Shown: positions 1-11,348 of the stretch, in pieces | Numbering within the stretch: position 1 is the first letter of the stretch | How the letters are laid out: each line of letters opens with the position of its first letter | From: Limonium bicolor | Lineage: Eukaryota > Streptophyta > Magnoliopsida > Caryophyllales > Plumbaginaceae | Direction of reading: 5' to 3' | Assembly: GCA_023374045.1 (NCBI GenBank) | Contig: CM041778.1 | Span: 401,076,438 to 401,140,437 of the forward strand | Length of the DNA: 64,000 nucleotides | Translations under genes and position numbers: made by a program | The notes under the pieces: generated by a model | Told to the model about the DNA's origin: nothing | Databases searched by the model: none | Seen by the model: only the letters and a program-made list of their open reading frames with translations

Positions 1-630
1 TAATTTCCCCATTCTTAAAATAAAATCATGGTCAGGTTCAGAAACCCTTGAAAAATAGGGCTGAATCATGAAAGTTATTTATGAGGGTCTTGGCCATATT
101 TAGAAACCCTTGCAAAATAGGGCTAAATATGGAAACCGGAAAAAGGAGAGACTACGAATCTCTTATGCAAAATAGCCCAAGAGTTTTTGATCGGTTTTTG
201 AAATTGAATATTTTATTTTATACCCATGAGTATGTCTTTGATGGATTAAGGAAGATTAAGTGATGCTTGTGAATTAGAGTCAGATAGTTGGAAATGATTA
301 TCTAGTTGTCATTATTATGGTTATCTGTTCTGTGCACAAGTAGTTATTCTTTTCTGATTAAGTTTTGCTCGAGGACTAGCAAAAGGTAAGTGTAGGGCCT
401 TGATAAGCCTCAGACTTATCATATTATAGTAGTTATAATTATAGGATTATTGATGAAAATAAGGTTAGAATAGCTAGTATTTATGTTATATTATATATAA
501 AGTCTATTATATATGTTCAGACTTATGTTTGGTGTATTTTTCATGTTAGGAATAAACTTCTAAACCAAAGGATGTCTTCGGGCATGATGCCAGATGTACC
601 ACTCACGGCAGCAAGATGGAACGGAGCAAA

Positions 631-856
631 GGTATTGCCGGATCCGGTGTCGGGTATTCCCTATCCGGCACCAGCGAAGAGTCGTCTCGGTTCGCCAAAA
701 GTTGGCAGTTAATTACCGTTACCAAACCAGCCATTGCCGGGTCTGGTGCCGGACATTCCTTGTCTGGCACAAGCATCTCCTCGCTGATTTGGCAGTTTAA
801 TTAACGGTTAAACAACACATTTTGCACGTGGTGTCGGGTACTCTTTACCCGACATG
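631..856. repeat. GC-rich hairpin repeat cluster
   Basis: Two full units (about 631-674 and 731-774) and one partial unit (about 830-856) share the pattern GCCGG.TC.GGTG.CGG...TTCC followed by TC.GGCAC. Each can fold on itself, with GCCGG/CCGGC-type arms. Related GCCGGATG and GTCGGGTGTCTGG segments recur at about 1448-1530. The cluster is strongly GC-rich against AT-rich surroundings and lies directly upstream of a TATA box. Confidence 0.6.
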
Positions 857-884
857 ACTCCCAGCACATGAGGATTTTGAAGTC

Positions 885-893
885 TATAAATAG
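885..893 (+). promoter_or_regulatory. TATA box, LTR-like promoter
   Basis: TATAAATAG is followed about 25-60 bp downstream by a CA-rich leader (cacacttcaacacatccatacac) like plant transcription starts. No host ORF follows, so a retroelement promoter is the likelier reading. Confidence 0.4.
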
Positions 894-2512
894 GCCGAAA
901 GTCTAAGGATTTAGACACACTTCAACACATCCATACACTCCACTCATACTCTAATTCCGCATCCATCCCAAGTGTTGGTGTCCAAGGAAGTTCTGCGCAA
1001 CTATCCACGCGAAGAGAAGAAGATCCTTATCGGGTCAAGGATATGGCCAAATCTCTTACCCTCTTGTATTTTCTTCTTGTATCTTGTGTGGGTGGTTGAG
1101 TAGAATTCATTGTCATCGTTGGTTAGAAATGATTCTCTTTGTAATACATTTATGATCAATTAATAAAGTTACGATTTTCCAACTTAGATTTCGATCTTAG
1201 TGCAAAGTGGATTAAGTTCGCTACTTGTTCTCCTTTACTTCAAAATTCTAAAAGAATGGGTTGAGGGAATCTAAGTGATCTTTGCCTTTGTCTTCTATAA
1301 ATTGGGAGATGAAAATTAAGATTTAGAATTAACTATTTTATTCTCCTCTTTCCTGTTCGTTTATTGGTATTAGATTTACTGGATTCGATAATTGATTGAG
1401 AGTGTTTGTTTCAAACCGAAACTGGAAAGCAATATTGACATTTTGACATTGCCGGATGCAATGTCGGGTGTCTGGTGTCTGGCACATTCAAAGTTCTTGA
1501 ATGTGCCGTGCATCTTATGTCCGGCATCACATCCGGCATGTTCAAAAGTTGGTTAATTTGAGACTTGCTAATTTGACTTAGTGATCATACTTGTTCTTAT
1601 GTTGATTATCATTCCGAATCAAGGATAGTTCATTGTAAATACCATTTAGTTAGATTATTATTTAGTTACTTTAAGTTGAAATTATTATTCATCTTTTTCT
1701 CCCCTTTTATTAGAATAGACAATTACTAGGATTAGGACTAATTTTCTACTAACCTAGGATTCGATACTCTTGGTCGTAATTTACTTACCCTATGTTCCGA
1801 CCGGGAATTTTCTCTAACCATTATAGAGTTGTAGGATTCTTCTTTTATTTTATTCATTTTTGTACATTCTTTACCCTACAAAAATCTTGTTAGCAAGGCG
1901 TAAGTGAAAGGACTTTCCATTTATTTAGAGCACCTTCTGTCAACAAACCTGTAGGGCTCTTCTCCCACCTTAGCATGCTCTTAACCTTTAGTTAGCGGGA
2001 TCAAGGACCCAGTGATATTTGGGTCCTTCAACACCTACAAATTTAGTCCTATGGTTTTCCTTTTCAACCCATTTGAGACCTGTCTTGGCCAGTTGCCAGG
2101 ATCGCATGAAGCGAGTCCTGTAACACTTGAATTGGTAGTGACCAGGCTGTCAACAGAGGTGACATACCCCTCGATGACTGGTCCCTAACATCTTCTCGGC
2201 GGGTCGTCTACCATTCCAGTAAGTGTAACACCCCTACTCCTAATCTCGTACAATCGCCAGTTGTAGCATAATTAAAACACAAGTCGCAGCGGGATTTATA
2301 ACTAATTGTATAACTCGGGTGCTACACTCCGTCTCTCACCCATGTGAGTAACGGGTTTTCCACTTACCAAGTAAATATAAACGCAGTGATGACTAGATAG
2401 TTAAACCTTAACATAATAACATCAAATCCAAAATCCGAACAAGTGAGCAACTACATAGTTCAACCCCCGTACAAACGTAATAATAGTACGTACAAATAAA
2501 GTCTAGAAGTGT

Positions 2513-3961
2513 TGTTAGCAGAAATATGTGACTTCTCTACCTAGGCAGTGTACCTTTCATTTTGCGAAATAGTGAAATAAGTGGGGTTGTCGATCTCAGG
2601 GACCTCATTCAATTAATTGAAAATTTATTTACTAACTGAGAACCTAAATTAAACTAAGAAAACAGGAAATGTCACTTTTCCAGGTTTGCTTAATTTAATA
2701 AAAAGAATGACTCAACAAACTAACATAAATTAATAAAACAATCAAAATAAACTAAGTAAACAAATAAAGATTAAAACTCTAAATCTAAGGAAGCACCCCT
2801 GATTGTTCTGCAAACCTTCACTTCACAAATCTATTAATAAACTCTTCCCTAATTCTGCAATAAACTCAAGAATCTTAATTAATCCGTTGACCGGTCCCTG
2901 TACAATGAATCCTAACTAGTAGAAATAACAAGCCACAAACCATGCCCAAGTTGAATCTAACCAATCGCTTTATAACCAATTCCTATTGAAGACAGATTAA
3001 CCTATAGGCAAACCATACTTCTAGTCGTTAATCCGGTTTAACTTTCTATGTCTTGTTTACTAATCTCAGCACCACATTTTGATTAGAAAACTACAAATAT
3101 TACTTTAATAATTGATCATAAGATTAAAGCACATGAAGAACAGGAACTAAACTATTGCATTAATAATCAAAGAAACATTTACAAAATAAATATAAAGATA
3201 TCCGGTTTGCTACCCCAATCTGGGGAGCTAGTCTAACTACTCAAACATGATGCTAAAAATAACAAAAACAACAAAGGAAGAACACATTGACAAATTAGAT
3301 AAAAAGGAAGAAGAAACTCTGTTAAGAAGATTCCCGCTCCGCCTTCCATCGTCACGTATCTCTGCATTAATCCTTTGTCAGAAGTGTGGAATGCTAACAA
3401 TGGTGGAGTTATGTGTGTGGAAAGAAGTGAGGGAGAGGTCGAAGCCTCTCTCTGCTGGAGTGCAGCTGACTGATAGCGTGAATAATGTCCCCTTCTCAAA
3501 CCCTAACTCGTCTTCTATATATACCGCAGCGGTTCTATCTTTAACTTCTTTGATAAAGTGCAGCGTTTGACTATGGTGCGTGTGCATGCATGGCTGTACG
3601 TGAAGTGTATGCAAGAATGAACTAACATCCAGTGTGATTATGTGTGCAGTAGTAGATGATTGAATCAGCATTATAATTAATAAAGTTGATCGTCAATGAT
3701 GATTTCCATGAGTGATGAGTCATCAATGGGATGAGATGAAAGGTATTCATGTGAGTGAATTAGTATGTTGTGACTGAATATCGTGAGTCCTATTATATAT
3801 ATATTCATGAATTTTACCTGTATTTGACACATAAAATGTATTAGTTCACATCAAAACATAAATATAAGGAAAAACATATGATAAGTGAGAAACATGACAT
3901 GAATTATAATGAAAATATAAAGAATTAAAACCCCAAAACTAGATGTATTTTGCACTTATCA
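2513..3961 (-). mobile_element. Solo-LTR-like insertion, about 1.45 kb
   Basis: The element begins TGTTAGCAGAAATATG and ends TTTGCACTTATCA, giving TG...CA termini. It is flanked by AGTGT on the left and AGTGC on the right, a 5-bp target duplication with one mismatch. Removing it rejoins plausible host sequence (...gtctagaagtgcgaaagtc). A TATATATAG-type box lies on the - strand near 3520, so the element reads on the - strand as TGATAAGTGCAAAATAC... The short ORFs inside (3233-3671) look like chance. It is nested inside the older LTR. Confidence 0.5.
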
Positions 3962-4468
3962 AGTGCGAAAGTCAAAATAAATGTCGATTACCCAAAAGTC
4001 CTGCACTCCGGCTTCAAGTCCCGATCAATGACCTGTAATGTGTTGCCGTATAGGCTCAGTGAAACGCTGAATATGCTAAAGTGTAATCCTAGATTCTTTA
4101 GATCACTTAAGTCATTTAGTCGTCTTAACATGCAGTTCATTTCATGCAGTTCCGTTTTATATGTATAAAATAAAACCTTAAATGTTGTAAGTAAACACTC
4201 AGTAGTTCAACCAATATATACACCACATTGCACAAATATTCATTCACATCAGTAAAACGATAAATGAGTAAGCGCGATAAAACGTGAAAGTCAAATTCTT
4301 GCGAACAATACTCGTTACTTGGCCTTCGAGGCCCCTTTATTTGTTTTCCACATTCATGAGAGTTAATTAAGTCTCGTATTATTGATTGACCGTGTCTAGC
4401 TGTTTTAACTTACTTAATTCTTATTCACTGACAGTCGTCATGTTAGAAGACGACATGTCCTCAACACT

Positions 4469-4606
4469 TACCCCTTATGTCTCCTATTATATGACAGGGC
4501 ACCAACGGCAGTAGCCATCCCCTTAACGTGGGGACTTCGAATCCTCTTTATGTCACCTATTATATGGTGGGACACCAACGACCGAAGTCATTCCCTTTAC
4601 GTGGGA
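4469..4606. repeat. Two-unit tandem repeat, about 70 bp
   Basis: Two adjacent diverged copies share 'tatgtc(t/a)cctattatatg', 'gg(g)caccaacg', 'ccc(c)tt(a/t)acgtgg' and 'gaact/gactt', starting near 4469 and 4540. They lie within the long LTR remnant and are non-coding. Confidence 0.6.
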
Positions 4607-5995
4607 ACTCCGTGCAATGATCATTCTGATCATAAGGAATATCCTACGAGTGGACCTGTAACAGTCATCGAACTCTATTGTGATCACTATGCGTAACCAG
4701 GATTCCATGGATTTCTGCTCATATACACTATGGCTCACTATGTGATTAAGTTCTCCTAATAATCCCACTTAAGATTTATGCTTAGGTTACAGTGAATATA
4801 ATTTGATGAAGATGCCGTTTAGGTCTTACACAATACTTAGAAGTCGTCTAGGTCATATTCATGTTCGAGTCCATGCTCAAGAGATTGTTATCACCGAGTC
4901 TCTTTCCTAAGTCTTTTACTTAGGTTAATTAGGAATATTATGGTATCCATTACACTTTAATAAGTAATGATACTTCCTAATCTTGCTCGTATCTTAAGTC
5001 AAGTCTTAATTAGTATTACTAGTCCGAAGATGCTCGCGCACAATTAATAACGCGTGAATGACAAGCAATTAAATCAGATAATCACATGCATATATAACAA
5101 GCATACCGCTCTTAACAATTAAGGCACACAACGTCTGATCCCAAGAAACCCTTAAGACGTTCAGACCACAATAACATACCGTTCACCGTGGTAAATGCTA
5201 GCGTGAAGTATCACGCTCACCCTCTACTCTCGTAGCTCTTGTCTCGTAACTCTGGAACATACGGCTAAGAATTAAAAACTATAATCCAATTGATCCAGCA
5301 TCCCAAATAGTGCTAATCTTCCCGACAACTAACCCCTTAGTTGGTTTGTCGTTGTTATTCGGGTTTTCGAATGTATTCGGGACTAGTCTAAACCATACTT
5401 TATTTATGTTATAAGTAGTATGTAGCATTAGGTTACCATTTAGGATTCTAATCCATATAATATTCCACTTGATTATAGGTGATTACCCTCGTATGTAAGT
5501 ACACATAAATATATATAACAACATAGCTTGTTACTACATGTTATAATTGACCTTATAGCATTATTAAACTTTAAACTCTCATTTAGGTTATGATTCGGTC
5601 AACTTGACCCTCTTTGGTCAATTAAGTTGACTTGGTGAATGTATACAAGTCAACGTGTCTATATATTTCATATTATAATCCTTGAATTATATCATTCATT
5701 TGTTTGTTCAATTCTTTATAACATGACATTAGTTATTAAACCTAATGTTGTATAATTAAATCCTCCACTTTATATTATACTTTACCTCTCTTTATATGAT
5801 TACCACATCATATTATATAATTCTCTACACTCCATATATTCATATTATAAGTCTATATGAATTATAAAATTCCTTATATAAATGATATTCCTTACCATTC
5901 CATGTGAAACACTTAACTCTCTTATTTGTGCTATTCTTCACAAACAAACATTAAGACTATACTCTTAATGTTATATAATACATTATATTAAACTC

Positions 5996-7837
5996 CACTA
6001 GTGCAGAAAATGTTTTTAACCACGATTATTTTGCCTATATACCACGGTTTCAAACCGTGGTTAATACTCGCGTCGTATATTCGAAAATGACTATAAACCA
6101 CGGTTTAAAACCGTCGTTTAAAAGCGAGATTATAAACCACGGTTGTTCTACGACCGTCGTTTAAAGCCGTTTTTGTCGCGGGATCAGACCGATTTTATAC
6201 CACGGTTCGGCTTTATAACCGTGGTATATAACGCTTTTATACGACGGTTCAGATATATAACCGTGGTATATAACGCTTTTATACGACAGTTTTCTAATAA
6301 ACCATGGTTTATAACGTCGTTCCATTGAGTTTTAAACCACGGTTTTTACTCAACCGTGGCTTTTTTTCTTTTTTTTTTAGTTTTTCTTGTTTTTTAGCCT
6401 CTACCATGTGTTTTCCAACACAACCCAATTTACAATCACATATACAACCTGTACAGGGCATCCAATTGGTATTGCCCTTTGGTAACCAACCACAATATAT
6501 ATGACCATAAACCAAGTTGCCAATTTGAATTGCAACATCGAAAACGAATTGCAAACAAACCCCTTCAAACTTTCAAAAATAAGAGAGAGTTGAACTTTAC
6601 AAACTTTGAGAGTCTACGTTGCTTCAGCACAAACAAAAGTGTAAGTCTAACTACACTAGGATAAGATCTAAGAAACGCTCAAGTAATTTTTACACCAAAA
6701 CTGTGATAAATGATCTCTTACAAAGTCCAGATCCCCTTTGGAATACGCGCCCCGTGCTTTTGTGAAAAAAGAAATGATCTGTCCATAAAAAGAAACTGAT
6801 CATCATTAGTACACACAATTTTATTTAAAATGCAATAACTTTAACTACAATTTTGATTGGTATGGGTTACCTTGTCATCATCATCAAGTGTGTCAATATT
6901 ATGAACAATCTCGTACATGTACTGCATCACATGATAGCCACAGCTCCGTGAATCAGGCTGTTTAGGACACTGTCATCACACCATCCATGGATTACCAACT
7001 TTAGACAGATCAAGAAATTAAACGTTTAAATTTAATACAAAATACATAAACTAAATGATTACTTACACGTATGTATTGGAAGTTCAAGATGGAGAATGGT
7101 TTCTCCTCATCACTTAAACCAAGCGTATGACCCCTGCATAAATATAGCATTTTAAAATGAAGCCATTTATTGCCAATAATCCAGAACAAGCTTAAAATAA
7201 ATACAATTTATTAAAATTTTAAATACTCACTCCTTCAAATATTTCTCTATAGCGATCTCTCGAAGGTCATCAGCGCCCAATGGGTCTAGTATCAACAAGC
7301 ATGAGGTGTCGATACACAACACCATCAACATCCAATGATTGCTACCACATGTAAAACAAAGAATGTGTTGTAGAACAATATTTTAATTATCACATATGTA
7401 ATTGGGAAGCAAAAAATTCAAGTTATTGTGTACTTACATCTGATGATATGGGATCAGCAAATATTTACTTCCTCTCTGCACCGCAGCACAAAATCCCCGC
7501 CTCACGTGCTGTGCACATCCAATGCGGCCTGACTTGCTGACATCAATTGCGGACACAAGAAAGTGATGGCAGATAATCTCTTGTTCGATATCAGTCTAGC
7601 AGTCAAACACCTAAACAACATTTTTTCAAAAGATATATTAAATAGCTTAAAAAAATGAAAGATAATTTAATAATTTAAAAGATACTTACACACAATAAGC
7701 AATCGTCATTTATTTTGATGGGCCGTGCAATATAAATGACGGTTCTGTTAATAACCGTGGTTTATAGAATTTAAATGACGGTTCCGTTAATAACCGTGGT
7801 TTAAAGTGCGTCATTTAAAATCTTTTTTCTACTGGAG
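5996..7837 (-). mobile_element. Non-autonomous CACTA (EnSpm) element CACTA-A
   Basis: The left end is CACTAGTGCAGAAAATG. The right end, read inward, is CTCCAGTAGAAAAAAG, a decayed CACTAGTAGAAAA-type inverted repeat. The 3-bp target duplication CTC sits at 5993-5995 and 7838-7840. Subterminal repeats of TAAACCACGGTT and its inverse AACCGTGGT occur many times at 6030-6360 and 7735-7805, as expected for transposase binding sites in CACTA elements. The interior keeps only exons of an Ulp1-like protease on the - strand; no transposase domain remains. The left 1 kb matches CACTA-B at 41815. Confidence 0.85.
6871..7610 (-). pseudogene. Ulp1-like (C48) cysteine protease exons, CACTA-encoded
   Basis: Four exons with GT-AG borders are readable on the - strand: about 7610-7438, 7341-7231, 7133-7067 and 6969-6871. 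They encode a segment ending KYLLIPYHQM, then NHWMLMVLCID with LLILDPLG (the His and Asp of an Ulp1/SENP catalytic site), then GLSDEEKPFSILNFQYIR, then CPKQPDSRSCGYHVMQYM, where CGYHV holds the catalytic Cys. C48 domains are known as the C-terminal part of many plant EnSpm proteins; they are SUMO-protease-like, though their function in transposons is unclear. The upstream transposase exons are missing, so this is a 3' gene remnant in a deletion derivative. The His, Asp and Cys positions all remain. Confidence 0.75.
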
Positions 7838-7840
7838 CTC

Positions 7841-9571
7841 CAAACTTTTATTTAGTTCCCCACCTAATCTTATAATTTCTATTCCCAAAGTATTTACATC
7901 AGTTTATGTGAATTACATAATTCCTTATCTTATGTCCATTTCCACCTTAATGAATATTAATACTTTATACTTAATGTAACACTTATATCATTTCCAACCA
8001 TACACTAAAATTCATCCCCACTTTAATATATTCTCGTAACAGCCCCCATGTTTCCATAATTTACTAATTTTCCACACTAAATTTTTATAATGTTACAATT
8101 ATACTCCTTAACTTTATTAAATTCACAATTTTATTTCTCTCATCCAATTTGGTCAACTTTCCTAATATAGTCAAGGTTGACCTCCAATATACTGCCTTGA
8201 CCATAACTTTTCATTATTTACGAATTCACCCAAGATTTTTCCTATAATTTTCATTTAGGCCCTTAACTTTATAGAGGGCTAGTTTAGATTATAGGTCAAT
8301 GTCGATAACAATAATCAAATAAAATAGGCTTGATTGTTTTTCTATTAAACAGGAAGTAGAAGATAGTTAATGTCGACAACTTTAACTAACACTACTCGTA
8401 AATGATAACAGTACGTACTTAAGAAGAAACAACACATATATCAAACAAATTATCAGCAAAGTTAATTGAAACAAAGTAGACGAAAAGGCGAACACGTCGG
8501 CGCAAACGGATCGACAATCAGGGTTATAACGAAGAAGATATACAATTTTAAGGTCGAACCCCGGTGGCGACGCCAACATAGAAGAGAAGGGTCGGTGGCG
8601 ACACCGAGATGAAACGGTTGGCGGCGACGCCGGGTTGTAACGGCCGGCGTCGGCGTCTGCTACTCGGGCATATTTTTTTGCTTTTTCAGATTGTTTTTAC
8701 CAAATTTTATTCTACATTACTATCTAAATTGTCAAACAATCATATAAAGTTTTTTTTTGATAGTTGACTGGTAAACAATCATATAAAGTACCTCATAATG
8801 GGCCCCTCGTAAGTTCTCCTCAGTGTTAACATCATTTAGGTAATAGTTGAAGATCTCTGGGTCGCCACCTTCGTTATTTCCTTCATCTTTTTTGCTCTTC
8901 TTACCAAAAAAATTCTTTAAACCTTTTAAAATCACTTACTCTCTTCCTCTCTTTAACTATAAGATTTCTGAATTTGTATATGATTTCATAACATATTGAC
9001 GTGAAATTTAGGATCTTCTCATAATAAGTCACAAATTTTGGATAAATATTATAATTATTAAAAAAAATTGAAACAGAGTAAAATCATAAAGTTCGACTAG
9101 TGTGAAAACACCACACGAGTTCAGTATAAATACAATAACAACATGTACCATTTAATTCCTTCGAAAAAAACATGTACCCATTTAATTGAAAACTAATTTT
9201 GTTTGTGTGAGATAGATTTCAGTAAAATAAGATAAGTTCATGGGTATGTGCTTTAAATAGTAGAAAAGGTAGGTGAGATATTTATGTTAAAAAAAACCCC
9301 TTCATATAATTTTATTTCTATATATTTGAATATTTATGGATAATTGTTTGCTCACTTCGACTGATCATCTTCCGTTATCCATTTTTAAGGACTTTGTAGT
9401 AAAATAATTCCTTATATTGATATTGGGAAGTGGTATTAACATTACGGCAGCTACAGGTATAAATAAATAATTATCGGATAAAAAAAACAATAATTATAAA
9501 TTCTATCCATTTACGGTTATGTAATTTTTTTTTTCATTTTATAAAAGAGTCAAAGTTATTTACATTTCAAC
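7841..9571. other. Intergenic, LTR remnant then AT-rich sequence
   Basis: Bases 7841 to about 8340 continue the older LTR. A GC-rich patch at 8565-8665 repeats GGTGGCGAC/GGCGGCGACGCC. A 67-codon ORF on the - strand (8732-8935) starts with a Lys-rich segment (KNFFGKKSKKDEG) that faintly recalls the N-termini of hAT-derived proteins, but it has no downstream domain and may be chance. The rest is AT-rich spacer before the gene at 9825. Confidence 0.4.
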
Positions 9572-9824
9572 GTGGTTTTTTTAAACCACGTCTATCCAAC
9601 TGCACCCACGCACAAAACGCACCGTAACTGCCACCATAATAGTAGGGAGCCCAAAAACCATTTCAGGCCAAGGATTGGATTTTTAAACCCTCATAATCTT
9701 CCTACCGGATCTCAAGTAACCTACGCTATATCCCATTTTCTCCGCCTGCAGCCATTTCATTCCTAACCAGAAGAGCTGATTCAACTCAGACAAAACCCAC
9801 CAACAAACAAACGGAGATTGAACG

Positions 9825-10496
9825 ATGATGAAGTACTTGGCTCTCGGTTTTCCACTCACTCTCCTATTCACCTCTTTCTTATTCTCGCTAAATAACCAGG
9901 CTGAAGCTTCAAAAGAGTTCACCGTCGGAGGAAACCTCGGCTGGCGTATCCCTGACAGTAACGATACTGATGTGTACAACCACTGGGCTGAGACCAGACG
10001 ATTCCACGTAGGAGACACGCTCCGTAAGTCCCCTCACTTTTAACTCTTGCGCCTTTCCCCTCAGTTTGAAATATGTCGAACCTCAAACGTATCACTTATC
10101 GCTTCTTCTTTCTCCTCGTGTGTTCAACTTTCAGGTTTTGTCTACACCAATGACTCCGTCATTGAAGTCGACAAGTACGATTACTACCACTGTAAGACAG
10201 CGGCCGCACTCAACACCTACACCGACGGCAATTCTTCTGTCAAACTTACACGTTCAGGCATGCTTTACTACATCAGCGGCTCAGCTGACCACTGCGCTAA
10301 TGGCCAGAGAATCATTGTAGATGTCATGTCCCCTCACATTCATATCTCTTCTCCTCCCACCTCTGATGATGATCATCATTACTCTGCTTCCGCTCCTGCT
10401 TCGGTTACTAGCGCCGCTGAACAGCCGTCCGTTGCCCTCGTTTCCTCCCTTGCTGCCGCGGCGGTCGTCTGCTCCCTTTTGACGGCTAGTTATTAA
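9825..10496 (+). CDS. Early nodulin-like (phytocyanin family) protein, GPI-anchored
   Basis: Two exons (9825-10023 and 10135-10496) with a 111-bp GT-AG intron encode 186 residues. The single phase-1 intron after VGDTLR is at the usual phytocyanin position. Residues 1-30 form a signal peptide (hydrophobic core LTLLFTSFLFSL). A plastocyanin-like domain follows: FTVGGNLGW near the start, NHWAETRRFHVGDTLRF, YYHC, and SGSADHC, the two Cys forming the family disulfide. A short Ser/Pro/Ala-rich linker and a hydrophobic C-terminal tail suggest GPI anchoring at the plasma membrane. Of the blue-copper ligands, the first His is replaced (NDSVIEV where copper binders have His), so copper binding is unlikely; this is typical of ENODL proteins. 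The methionine pair at the start leaves the choice between codon 1 and 2 open. No neighbour suggests a pathway. Confidence 0.9.
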
Positions 10497-11204
10497 GTTG
10501 GTACTGAATTTGGTACGGTAGTGTTATGTCGATTAGAAAGAAGGTTTTTCTTTAAACAAAAAATGGAAGTTTAGAAACAGGTTTTTTTAAGTTGGGTAAT
10601 TGTTGTTTTTTGGGGATTTCTTAGTTTCTTACCATTAGGGTTTTAGCATTAATTAAGAGTTGTCGTACATTCTTTCAGAATTTGAGAACGTTATTTGGAA
10701 CTGCATTTAGGCCCATCTTTTTCACTTGTTTTCGCTATGTAGTTATTAGCTCCGTAACGCTTTGTTTACTCTAAACCCAAACGAATACACATATGTGACA
10801 ATAGTGCAAAAGTATGATGCAAACTGCAATATATAACACTTAACCTCATAAGACTATGCTATGGAAGATGTGAAATATAATTAAATAAGTTTGTTTTTAT
10901 TACAGACGGGTAGGTCAAAATCCTTAACCTGAACAACCCTGAAGTGTCACATCCAACTCTTAATACCAATCAAAATCAGCCCTCCATGATGAACAAATTC
11001 TTTCAAGAATAACTACATAAGCCTAATTGTCTTCTGCATGTTCTGTCTTGATTTGTGTCAAATTCAGTATCTTGAATTACTTGGGGAATAGTTAAAATCA
11101 TTTGGGTCAGCGTGTGGAGAATGGATAGTTCCCCTCTAATAAACTGTGCCATGGTTGATCCTGCACAGTGATGATTCTTCCTTTTGACTGATGTTTGTTA
11201 GGTA
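10497..11204. other. 3' flank of the ENODL gene, no further gene
   Basis: This holds the T-rich 3' untranslated sequence of the ENODL gene, then AT-rich spacer up to the AGCTT duplication that marks the copia insertion. No ORF of note. Confidence 0.5.
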
Positions 11205-11209
11205 AGCTT

Positions 11210-11348
11210 TAAATAAAATAGGGTTTCACGTGTAATTAAATATACTGACTATTGGGCTTTATTATTTTAGCCCATTACAAACTTAAACTGAATAACTAGA
11301 GTGGACTCATTTTGGGCTCGTATTGAATTATGATCGGTTTACTTAATA
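11210..11348 (-). repeat. copia-1 3' LTR (internally deleted, 139 bp)
   Basis: Matches the 5' LTR except for an 81-bp internal deletion and three differences. The missing part includes the CTATAAATAG box. It begins TATTAAGT and ends TTATTTA on the - strand, so neither end is the usual TG/CA. Confidence 0.9.

Larger units (their letters stand above)
1..2223. other. Retroelement-like region, no intact gene
   Basis: No convincing coding region is seen. The first 160 bases hold a repeat of about 62 bp (units starting near 38 and 100, sharing 'agaaacccttg.aaaatagggct'). GC-rich hairpin units follow at 631-856, then a TATA box at 885-893, a CA-rich leader and an AATAAAG-type polyadenylation signal near 1157. 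This order is what an LTR looks like, but paired ends were not found. Bases 1900-2223, read on the - strand, lie directly next to the TGTAACACCCC terminus at 2224, so they may be the internal region of the element whose LTR begins there. Element family unresolved. Confidence 0.35.
2224..8340 (-). mobile_element. Decayed long LTR of a gypsy-like element, with nested insertions
   Basis: The left edge reads TGTAACACCCC, and a CGCAGCGGGA motif follows within 70 bp. Both are common at the 3' edge of long plant Ty3/gypsy LTRs read on the opposite strand, so the element would run leftward from 2224. No pol gene is present. The stretch is AT-rich, has only chance-length ORFs, and is broken by a solo-LTR-like insert and CACTA-A. 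The outer (right) end was not found; 8340 marks where LTR-like sequence is no longer recognisable. The assignment rests on the terminus and base composition, not on coding domains. Confidence 0.4.

Noticed and set aside
3233..3671. Overlapping ORFs of 88-107 codons on both strands
   Set aside because: They lie inside the solo-LTR-like element and show no domain.
8732..8935. Small Lys-rich - strand protein as a genuine gene
   Set aside because: Only a weak resemblance of the first 15 residues to hAT-derived proteins; no further domain, promoter or splice evidence.
10047..10496. Separate + strand ORF beginning in the ENODL intron
   Set aside because: Its first 29 codons are intron sequence; from 10135 it is simply exon 2 of the gene.
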